64,000 nt of DNA from Drosophila miranda (taxonomy: Eukaryota; Arthropoda; Insecta; Diptera; Drosophilidae), in the NCBI RefSeq assembly GCF_003369915.1, contig NW_022881614.1, positions 34,718,342 to 34,782,341 on the forward strand, read 5' to 3'. Of the stretch, positions 55,166 through 64,000 are shown piece by piece; within the stretch, counting starts at the first letter, position 1; every line of letters begins with the position of its first letter. The notes under the pieces are model-generated. The model had not been told where the DNA came from and did no database searches. It saw only the letters and a program-made list of their open reading frames with translations. The position numbers were made by a program, and so were the translations under genes.

Positions 55166-55663
55166 TATATTTGTCACTTTTTATAATCATTCAACTGAAA
55201 ATAAACTCACATTCCTAATAGATACTGGTGCAGACATCTCACTTTTAAAAATAAATTCAGATAATTTCAATATTCAAGAAGACAAAATTATAAACATCCA
55301 AGGCATAGGCCAAGGTGTTATAAAATCTCAAGGAACAACTTCAATAGAACTTCAATCAACAAAATATATTATTCCACTCGAATTTCATTTAGTAAATTCA
55401 GATTTTTCAATACCGTCTGATGGAATAATAGGCATTGATTTTATAAAAAAAATTCAATTGCCAATTAGACTTCAAGCCAAGTGAAGACTGGTTCAATTAC
55501 TGGTGAATTAGACCTCAAAAATTAAATTATCCTATTTATGTTCCGATAACATATAGTGCTGGCAACAATACAGTTCTTCTGCCAGCCAGATCCCAAGTAA
55601 TTCGAAAAATAGACATTAATACAGTAAACGATTATATATTTGTTCCTAATCAAGAAATACATA

Positions 55664-56902
55664 CCCAGCAAACCAAACGCTCACAAATGATATCGCATAC
55701 GAGTCAAATGCGAGACTTAACCCGACAAAACGCTCGCATTCGGACCCGCATATGATAGAAATATGATACTTGTGTCGTTCAGTTTGTGGCAGTGAAAGTA
55801 TCATTTATGATAGCTCGCAAAGGAATCGTTTGCGAGCCTTTTGCGATATCATTTATTGGCCTTTTGCGATATCATTTGTGAGCCTTTTGCGATATCATTT
55901 ATGGGTCATTTTTGATATAAAATAATATCAAAAGAAATATTTTTTTCGAGCCCATAGCAGTATCAAAAAAGACTCATAAATGATATCGCAAAAGGCTCAC
56001 AAATGATTCCTTTGCGAGCTATCATAAATGATATCGCAAAAGGCTCGCAAACGATGTCGCAAAAGGCTCGCAAGAAATAGTTTTTGCGAGAGTTTTTTTT
56101 TGACCCGTTCCCATTTTGTTCCGTAATAAAAAATATTTTTAAATTGTAATATGAAATGAATTTAATGTATATATGTAATATGTATGAACTATGTACTAAA
56201 ATTTAAGTTTTTTTTCCAATCTGGCCTTCCGTTCCTGTATTTTTGAGTTGTATGGTCGAAATCCTGATCGTCGAGCGCAAACTTCTGTTTAAGTGCATCT
56301 GTAGAAAATATAAAATATATTAAAAATTGGGGAATTACATGTTCGGCTTTTTCTTTTGTAAGACATTTTATTTCTTTTATTAATAATGTACTTACCGATT
56401 GGCAGAAATTTCTTTTAAATGCGTAAGAGATGGTAGAGATTTTTAACTTAGCACTGCACAGTTCGACGAAAATAATTGAAATGACGGCGCAAGGAACGCA
56501 CGCTTTATTTGCACATGTTTCTAATGCTCGACACATGTAAAAAAAGAAAAACACGAATGACTTTTCGACCACTAATCTGTCGACACGTCATCTGTCGAGA
56601 CGTGAACACAAAGCCGAAGGAGAATTGCCGGACCGAAGGCACACGAAGGCTTGCTTTTTTTTTGGCTTTCGACCGGCAGCACAGTCGAAGCGCACTTTCC
56701 TATTGTAAAACTCCCGCTCGCGAGCTCGTTTGCGAGCGTTTTGCAACACAAGAAGTAGAGCTCATTTTTGGCTCGCTTGCGAGCTCGTTTGCGAGCGTTT
56801 TGCGACACAAAACCATATCGCTCGTACACAAGCTCGCTTGCGAGCTCGTTTGCGAGCATTTTGCGGAACTCTCGCAAAAGGCACGTTAGTTGGTTTGCTG
56901 GG
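55664..56902. mobile_element. 1.24-kb TIR transposon with TA target and repeated TTTGCGAG motifs
   Basis: Perfect 13-bp terminal inverted repeats (CCCAGCAAACCAA at 55664-55676, TTGGTTTGCTGGG at 56890-56902) flanked by TA on both sides (55662-55663, 56903-56904). The 412-like reading frame is continuous across the site if the element and one TA are discounted, which confirms the ends. The interior has a 25-bp motif (CTTTTGCGATATCATTTATG) repeated and inverted, and a GC-rich right arm with three GCTCGTTTGCGAGC units. A TA target suggests a Tc1/mariner-type mobiliser; no transposase is seen. Confidence 0.85.
55838..56090. repeat. Inverted array of TTTTGCGATATCATTT units inside the TIR transposon
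   Basis: Three direct copies at about 25-bp spacing (55838-55908), a short A/T-rich centre, then reverse-complement copies (AAATGATATCGCAAAAGGCTC) to about 56070. It could fold into a long imperfect hairpin. Confidence 0.85.
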
Positions 56903-58022
56903 TAATGGAATTTATGTTGAAAATACAATAGCAGCATCCAAACATGTCTACATTCGCCTTCTAAACACAACTAATTTCGACCAATTGGTCAAAGTGAACA
57001 AAATCCAATATGAAAATTTAACAGATTACGACATTCATAACAATAATCCAGAAAATAGAAGCGAACAAGTACTTTCAAAGTTAAAGAAAAATTTTCCAGA
57101 ACTATTCAAAAATCAACTAACAGAATTATGCACCAAGTATAGTGATGTGTTCGGACTGGAAACCGAACCAATAGCGACAAATAATTTTTATAAACAAACA
57201 TTGAGACTTAAAGATGATGAACCCATTTATATTAAAAACTACAGAAGCCCGCATAGCCACGTTGAAGAAATTCAAAAACAAGTAGGGAAAAAAATAAATT
57301 AAAAAACCGTAGAACCGTCTGTATCCGAGTATAACAGCCCACTCTTGTTAGTTCCGAAAAAAATCATTACCAAATTCGAAAGAAAAAAAATGGCGATTGG
57401 TAATTGACTATCGACAAATCAACAAAAAACTACTTTCTGATAAATTCCCGCTCCCCAGAATTGATGATATTCTAGACCAACTGGGCAGAGCTAAATACTT
57501 TTCATGCCTTGACTTAATGTCAGGTTTTCACCAAATCGAACTTGAAGAAAATTCAAGAAATATAACATCTTTTTCAACGAGCAATGGCTCATATCGCTTC
57601 ACGCGATTACCATTTGGTCTTAAAATAGCACCAAATTCATTACAGAGAATGATGACAATAGCATTCTCGGGCTTAGAACCCTCTCAGGCATTCCTTTATA
57701 TGGATGACTTAATGGTGATAAGATGTTCCGAAAAACACATGATTAAAAACTTAACTGATGTTTTTAATGTATGTAGGAAATATAACCTAAAGTTGCATCC
57801 AGAAAAATGTTAATTTTTCATGCATGAAGTGTCATTCTTGGGTCACAAATGCACTGACAAAGGAGTATTGCCAGATGACAAGAAATTTGACGTCATCAAA
57901 AATTATCCTGTCCCTCAAGATGCGGACAGCGCGAGACGATTTGTAGCATTCTGCAATTATTATCGTCGATTTATAAAAAACTTCGCCGACTATTCACGGC
58001 ACATAACTAGATTATGTAAAAA

Positions 58023-58390
58023 GAATTGGACGGTTTTCTAAGGGTTAAACTACAAAGAGAGTGAGAGCGCTCTAACTGCGATTGCCCACTCGGAGAACGG
58101 CGTCGTTTCATGCTAGGGCGGCGTAACCTCGTTTCCGATCACCATGAAGAGTCTTCGTTTGCGTTTCGACGAAATCACAACGACAATTAGCAGTTGCAGC
58201 CGGCCGCGCTTAAACCCGTATTACCCATTACATTGTACTCTATACGCGATTAAGATTAAAGTTTAAGTTGATTGAAGTCCAAATGAATAAATCTCGAATT
58301 GTCTATATCGTGTAGTACATTATTAAACGCAAAGATTTCCCAGAGCATTTCTGCTCAACATTGAAATCTCGTATCGAGGATTTCACAACA
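58023..58390 (+). mobile_element. 5' LTR of the fourth BEL/Pao element, left edge uncertain
   Basis: Right edge TTTCACAACA followed by TTTTTGGTGGCCCATGAGGGG, which has the position and form of a primer site though I cannot name the tRNA. The left edge is placed where 412-like RT sequence ends; no TG start is certain. Confidence 0.5.
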
Positions 58391-58932
58391 TTTTTGGTGG
58401 CCCATGAGGGGAGCCGCGTTTAATTCGTACTATACGCATATGATTCTACCTCGTTCCGCGTTCAGTTAAATGTACAAATAAAATCATATTTTACCGGCTG
58501 CAACTGTAAACGGCAAACACAACGCAAACCAACGGTTTATCCAACCCCCGCTATCTCTCGCACGAAGCAGGGACAAAGAAGACCAGACGATAGCTCTGCG
58601 CCGGGACAGTAGCACACAACAACAACACAAGCCGACGGTTAGACAGCAGCCTCTCTCTCGTGCAAAGCAGAGACCAAGAGACCAACGAGCGTTCTGTTGC
58701 TGCACATCATCTCTAGACACAAGGCCTCAACTCAACGCTCACAGTAGCACAGTTTCTGCTCTCCGCTCGGACAACACCAACAACAACGACTCGCAAGTTC
58801 TCTTAAGCTACGCTTTAAGCAAAGAGAAGCACTCCCGAGTACCAGAGTAAGTGTTTCGTTGTGGGTATTTTGTACAAGGTCGAAGAGAGTGCAACTAAGG
58901 GTGAGAAAGGTACATACACATATAACAGCAAC
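58391..58932 (+). other. Leader of the fourth BEL/Pao element
   Basis: About 540 bp including CTCTCTCGTGCAAAGCAGAGACC and a near repeat of it upstream (CTATCTCTCGCACGAAGCAGGGAC). No frame of note. Confidence 0.55.
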
Positions 58933-59922
58933 ATGTCAACAGCCGAGTCCCACGACCTCGAAGCCGATCCTCAGGTGGAGATCGACAATCTCAGTGTTAT
59001 TCAGACAAATCTCATTGCGAGGGTTAATCAAACGGTGCGTAATTTCAGAAAGGATGGCGCAGATCGGAAAACAAAAGCTTATTTTCAAACGCGCTTACAA
59101 ACTTTGCAACGGTTCTTAGGTGAATTTGAGCAAAATCATCAACGTTTACTAATACTTCGATGTCCAAGTACGCATAGTTATGTGTCCAGCGAAGTGGCCT
59201 TTCGCTTTGATGAAGACTATACAACGGCATTCAGCATCATATCAGAGGCCTACGAAAATGTATGTCCAAGAGCACCACCGGTACAGCAGAATCCGGAGCC
59301 AGCAAATCCATCCGTATCATCAGTGCAATTGCCCAAGCTACCTGTACCGACATTTACAGGCAAGTTTGTGGATTGGCCGGCATTTCACGATGCATTTGTT
59401 CAACTCATCCATAACAACCAGAAACTGTCCGACGTCCAAAGGTTTCATTTCCTGAAGCAAGCTCTTCCCTCGGATCGCGACGAGGATATTCAGCAGATGG
59501 CGCTTGCGGGAAATAACTATGCAACAGCTTGGAGTCTCGTCCTCAAGCGATACGACAACAAACGGCTGCAGTTTATGTACCATATGAACGGTTTGTATGA
59601 CTTGCCACAGTTGACAAAGGAGCAGTCTGCTGATATAAAACATATGCTTAATGTTGCGACGGTTTGTCTCAATGCTTTCAAGAATCTAGATGTTCAGCAT
59701 TGGATGGCTCATCATCTCACTTCCAGACTGCCAAGCACGACACTGCAAGCTTGGGAGCTCCATCTCGGTAGCTCTGCCGAACTTGCCACCTTTTCTTACA
59801 CCTGTGCCGCAGCCTGTCAATCAAAGGCACCCGAAGAAGTCAGTTGGCAACGTAACATACAAGGGCAACAGTTTCCACGCCAAGACTGCGGTTGCCGAAC
59901 ACACTCGCTGCCCTCACTGTAG
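58933..59922 (+). CDS. Gag of the fourth BEL/Pao element, frame change near the end
   Basis: ATG at 58933 (MSTAESHDLEADPQVEID). Coiled-coil N-terminus and DUF1759-type core (LPVPTFTGKFVDWPAFHDAF, LKRYDNKRLQFMYHMNGLY). The frame is lost at a TTTT run (59791-59794); codons after that to the stop at 59920 are out of phase. The knuckles and pol follow in the +1 frame. Confidence 0.87.
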   Translation: MSTAESHDLEADPQVEIDNLSVIQTNLIARVNQTVRNFRKDGADRKTKAYFQTRLQTLQRFLGEFEQNHQRLLILRCPSTHSYVSSEVAFRFDEDYTTAFSIISEAYENVCPRAPPVQQNPEPANPSVSSVQLPKLPVPTFTGKFVDWPAFHDAFVQLIHNNQKLSDVQRFHFLKQALPSDRDEDIQQMALAGNNYATAWSLVLKRYDNKRLQFMYHMNGLYDLPQLTKEQSADIKHMLNVATVCLNAFKNLDVQHWMAHHLTSRLPSTTLQAWELHLGSSAELATFSYTCAAACQSKAPEEVSWQRNIQGQQFPRQDCGCRTHSLPSL

Positions 59923-62900
59923 CGACAGTCACAATCTTCGGCATTGCCCGGACCTTTTGTCCAAGGACTGCTTTGCAAGGAAAGCCATCGTCGATCATGC
60001 AAAGGCATGCCTCAACTGTCTGAGCCGTTCCCATGCACTTTCAAAATGTACCAGTAAAAGGAACTGCACGCAGTGTGGTCAAAGACACCATACACTGCTG
60101 CACTTCCCAACTCCTGCTCAGGTGGCAACACAGCCTCACGCAGCCTTCCATAGCGCTCGTTCCGGTAACTCCTGGCAGTATACAACGAGCGACTCATCTG
60201 GCAGGGCTACACCTACGCAACTCTACGCTAGGACCCCACTTCCTACTCAGAGCACTGCACAGCCTCTCCCAGTTGTTCCCAACACTAGTTCCGGTGGTCA
60301 TCCACAGTCTGCAGCGACCGACTCGTCTGTGAGAACACACTCTGCGCAACTAGTCTCCGCTACGGCAACGCATCACGGACCCAGCACTGTCCTTCTGGCC
60401 ACTGCCCTGGTCACAATCCACAACCCCCACACTGGTCAATCAGCGGTGGGACGTGCGTTAGTGGATTCAGGCTCGGAAGGAACGCTCATTACAGAGCACA
60501 CAGTGCAGGCTCTCAACCTCAAGCGTCATCCAATTTCGGCAGAAATTGCTGGAGTTGGGACCACCTCCAAGACCAGGTGTACCTACACTACAGAATTGTC
60601 ATTAAGTTCTTGTACTTCGCAGTTTTGTACTACCATTGATACTGCGTTTATACTTAAAACGCTTACAACGCAATTACCTTCAAAATCCATCAAATTGCAG
60701 CAATGTCCTCATTTGAACGGAATAGAACTCACCGATCCCAGGTTCTACAAATCACAACGGATTGATCTTCTGCTGGGAGCGGACGTAATCCCACAGATCC
60801 TGCTTTCAGATATCCGCAGAGGAAAGGAGAACCAACCAATTGCACAGCACACCCAGCTTGGCTGGATAGTCTTTGGTCGAGCCACTTCCACACGCTCACA
60901 CGCTGTCACCATTAGATGTCATCACAACAGGCTAGAGAATCTCGTCCAGAAATTCTTCGAAATGGAGCATCTCGGTTCTGCAAAACAGCTCACACCAGAA
61001 GAGCGATGGTGCGAGGAGCATTTTAAACGAACTCACATCCGTCAACGAAACGGCAAGTATTTGGTACGGTTACCACTTAAGCGTTTGTTTGACCCTTCGC
61101 AGGTGCTAGGCAAATCACGTCAAATCGCGATTAATCGATTCCAAATGCTTCAACGAAGATTCCAAAGGCAGCCGGAGCTGCAAGCCAAACATTCGGAAGT
61201 CATGAAGGAGTACTTTCAACTAGGCCAGGTGACCAAAGTAACAACCAAGGAGCAGCAGCATTGCATCATTACCAAGGAGAATGGAATCGAGTCCACATGT
61301 TGCACCTTGCCTCATCACGCAGTATTCAAAGAGGAAACTGTCACTACTAAGGTTAGAGTAGTATATGACGCCTCCTGTAAAACGTCAAACGGAAAATCGC
61401 TCAATGACGTCCTATGCACCGGACCAGCGCTCCAAAACGATCTAGCCGGCGTGGTCCTGAATTGGCGTTTCCATCGTTTTGTTTTTGCTGCCGACATTCA
61501 GAAGATGTATAGATGCATTGACATGAATGCAGAGGATTCGCAATATCAACGCATCTTTTGGCATGACGAACACAACCAAGTAGATGAGTATTATCTCAAC
61601 ACAGTTACGTTTGGAACCGCTTCAGCTCCTTACACAGCCATTCGCGTCATACATCAACTGGCGCAGGATGAACGAGACCGATACCCACTCGCGGAAAGGG
61701 TCCTTCGACACGAAATATACGTGGACGACGTACAAAGCGGAGCTTCCACTCGCGAAGGAGCATTAGAAATTCAAAATCAATTGATCGGAGCCTTACGATC
61801 AGCAGGAATGGAGCTTCGAAAGTGGTCTGCGAATGACGCTTCTCTGCTACAAGACATACCTCCAGACCATTTATCTCATAAGACATTATTAGAGTTTGAG
61901 TACCAAGATCCCGTTAAAACCTTAGGCCTCTATTGGCATCCACATCAAGACTATTTTGGGTTCAAGATAAATTTTGAAATCAGTCACGCACATACTAAAC
62001 GTTCTTTACTTTCCACAGTCGCCCGACTGTACGACCCATTAGGTTTCATCACGCCCTGTGTCATGACCGCGAAGGCGATACTCAAGGACTCATGGATGGC
62101 CCGCATCAAACGCAACGATGGCAGCCTAGCACAACTGGACTGGGATGAACCGCTGCCAACCGAACTGCTTGATAGATGGCAGGGATTCATACAGAACTTG
62201 CCATATGTCGAGCAAATTCAAGTACCACGATGGCTGCGCTTCAACATCCACGAGCTTGCGTCATTACAGCTACATGTTTTCTGCGATGGATCATCACTGG
62301 CGTATGCAGCATGTGCATATATTCGTGCAGAGCTACCAAACGGAATGATTCAAACTCATTTGCTAGCTGCACGCAGTCAAGTCACACCCACGAAACCGAT
62401 CACAATTCCACGAGTCGAACTTTCGGGTGCGCTGCTGGCAGTTAAACTGGCAAAATGGATCCGGGACCAACTTCGCACTGCAGGACCACCTATGGCAACC
62501 TTCTATTGGTCAGATGCTACTATCGTTTTGTTTTGGATTAATGGAGATCCCCACCGATGGCAAACCTTTGTGTCAAATCGCGTTGGACAGATTTTGGAGC
62601 ATAGTACATCAACTCAGTGGAGACATGTACCTACTGCGGTAAACCCAGCGGACTGCGCAACTCGTGGCTTAACACCACAAGAGTTAGCAGTACATCCATT
62701 ATGGTGGTCTGGACCATCATGGCTACAGCAGCCGGAAAGCCAATGGCCGGCAAACGGAGTTCCCAGTCAGGACATCGACAGGACTATAATCGAGGAGAAA
62801 CCGTCAGTTTTGTTCCAAAATGCTGTGCAAGTCTCGGAGGCTCCAGAAGCCTTCATCCAAAACTCGTCCTCATACGACAGGTTAATATCAGTCATGGCAT

Positions 62901-64000
62901 ATGTTCTACGGTTTATACATAACATTCAAGCCAAAGGGGACAAACTGTCTGGACCACTGAGTGTGCAGGAGCTCGACAACGCTTTAATTCATCTCGTTCG
63001 CAGCATTCAACAGGAGGTCTACGCGACAGAGATATTGAGGTTGAAGGGAAACAAGGCACTATCGGGCACACACAAGCTGTGTCAATTATCCCCATTTCTA
63101 GATGACCAACAAATTCTACGAGTCAGAGGTCGACTGCGAAATGCAAGGCACCTTCCGATAAGCCAGCGAAAACCAATGATCATTCCCAATCATCATCATT
63201 TTACCGATCTCGTCGTGCGTAATGCCCACCGTCTCGCACTCCACGGCGGCACCGAATTAACGCTGGCCACTATTCGACACAAATTCTGGATAGTCAACGG
63301 AAAACAAACTGTCAAACGCATTCTTCGACAATGCGTCCGATGTTTTCGTCACCGACCGAAACCAGCAGCACAATTGATGGCCGATCTTCCCCTACATAGA
63401 GTCAATCCGCCAACTCGTGCATTCATCGCCACCGGAGTGGACTATACAGGCGCGTTCGAAATTCAAGCATCCAGATTCCGTGGACACACAAACTACAAGG
63501 CGTATATCGCAGTTTTCATCTGTTTGGCTACAAAGGCAATTCATCTTGAAGCGGTCACGGGCTTAACCACCGAACACTTTCTCATGGCCCTACAACGTTT
63601 CATCGCGCGTCGGGGCTACTGTCAACACATGTATAGCGACTGCGGCACGAACTTCATTGGTGCCGACCGGGCTCTTCAAACCTGGCAAATACATTTGAAA
63701 CGAGAGCTACCCACAACTGTAATACCTGCTTTAGCGGCCCGAAACGTCCAATGGCATTTTAATCCACCGCATAGTCCTAATTTCGGAGGCCTTTGGGAGG
63801 CAAATGTAAAGTCTGTCAAAACACATCTCTATCGAGCCTTTTCAGGATATAAAATGACCTACGAACAACTTGCTACCGTGCTAACACAAATTGAAGCCTG
63901 TTTAAATTCCAGGCCATTATGTCCACTAAGCGCGGAGCCGGAGGACCTAGCTGTCCTCACCCCGGCACATTTTCTTATTGGAGATTCATTATTAGCACCG
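59795..64000 (+). CDS. Gag C-terminus and pol of the fourth BEL/Pao element, runs off right edge
   Basis: About 1,400 codons open to the window end. Knuckles CPHCSDSHNLRHC, CLNCLSRSHALSKC and CTQCGQRHHTLLH near 59905-60100; protease VDSGSEGTLIT near 60461; RT with VRVVYDASCKTSNGKSLND, ADIQKMYRCI and the YVDD box at 61718; RNase H FCDGSS at 62279; integrase zinc region near 63180-63360; catalytic Asp at 63440 (GVDYTGAF), Asp at 63638 (SDCGTNF) and Glu at 63797 (GLWEANVK). The order PR-RT-RH-IN and RNase H placement are BEL/Pao. No stop appears in over 4.2 kb, so this is a young copy. The 3' LTR lies beyond the window. Confidence 0.92.

Larger units (their letters stand above)
47217..58022 (+). 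mobile_element. Body of the 412/mdg1-like element, doubly interrupted and 3'-truncated
   Basis: Leader, small membrane-protein frame, gag, protease and RT are in order on plus. It is interrupted by a minus-strand Gypsy element (47604-53198) and a TIR transposon (55664-56902), and lost after the start of RT's C-terminal region at about 58022, where a BEL/Pao LTR begins. RNase H, integrase and 3' LTR are missing. Confidence 0.85.
55166..58022 (+). pseudogene. Protease and reverse transcriptase of the 412-like element, interrupted
   Basis: Protease FLIDTGADISLLK near 55215 and GIIGIDFIKKIQLP. A TGA at 55483 and a TAG follow. The coding is split by the TIR transposon at 55664-56902. It resumes with YSDVFGLETEPI and KNYRSPHSHVEEI, a frame loss at about 57290, then RT (VIDYRQINKKLLSDKFPLPRI, YMDD near 57703, NYYRRFIKNFADYSRHITRLC) and ends at the BEL/Pao junction. 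Confidence 0.85.

Noticed and set aside
55838-56090. CRISPR-like spacing of 25-bp repeats
   Set aside because: Units are adjacent or inverted with no regular unique spacers, inside a eukaryotic transposon.

Overview
The window looks like insect nuclear DNA from a Drosophila species. Single-exon trypsin genes match the Muller-element-C trypsin cluster known in D. melanogaster (eta-, theta-, epsilon-, iota- and alpha/beta-like Try). Genes with introns have short Drosophila-type introns (59 and 66 bp), and small (GTCY)n-bearing repeats of the DINE-1/ISY/SGM type are abundant. My best guess is the obscura group. The mix of decaying trypsin genes, nested transposons and ISY-type repeats is what a degenerating neo-sex-linked copy of Muller C (for example the D. 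miranda neo-Y) would look like, but that is inference.

Layout. 1-2040: 5' end of an Osvaldo/Ulysses-like LTR retrotransposon on the minus strand (LTR, tRNA-Lys primer site, partial gag running off the left edge). 2.1-14.9 kb: host genes. In order these are etaTry (intact), thetaTry (pseudogene), an alpha/beta-type trypsin with one nonsense codon, epsilonTry (intact), a divergent trypsin with one frameshift, an intact trypsin, a short CCDC103-like dynein-attachment gene, an iotaTry pseudogene, the selenocysteine tRNA with a Pol III type-3 promoter, and a DAP1 homologue. Three DINE-1/ISY-type repeats lie among them.

15.8-64 kb is a transposon nest. It holds a Ty3/Gypsy element whose gag begins with a RING-H2 finger (15795-25141), fused to a truncated BEL/Pao element (25142-29989). 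Next come DINE-1/ISY arrays, a second decayed BEL/Pao element (31200-37060), more DINE-1/ISY arrays, a hAT transposase with minisatellites (39135-41472), and a BEL/Pao element with good LTRs but no reverse transcriptase (41473-46267). A 412/mdg1-like element follows (46735-58022), itself interrupted by a full-length mdg3/micropia-like Gypsy element (47604-53198) and by a 1.24-kb TIR transposon (55664-56902). A fourth BEL/Pao element runs off the right edge.

The trypsins are secreted digestive proteases, each built as signal peptide, short propeptide and catalytic domain, with TATA boxes about 40-47 bp upstream of the start codons. Many coding breaks, in genes and transposons alike, are one-base changes inside runs of the same base, so some may be assembly error rather than mutation. 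I ran no searches. Family names come from motif recognition and remembered relatives.
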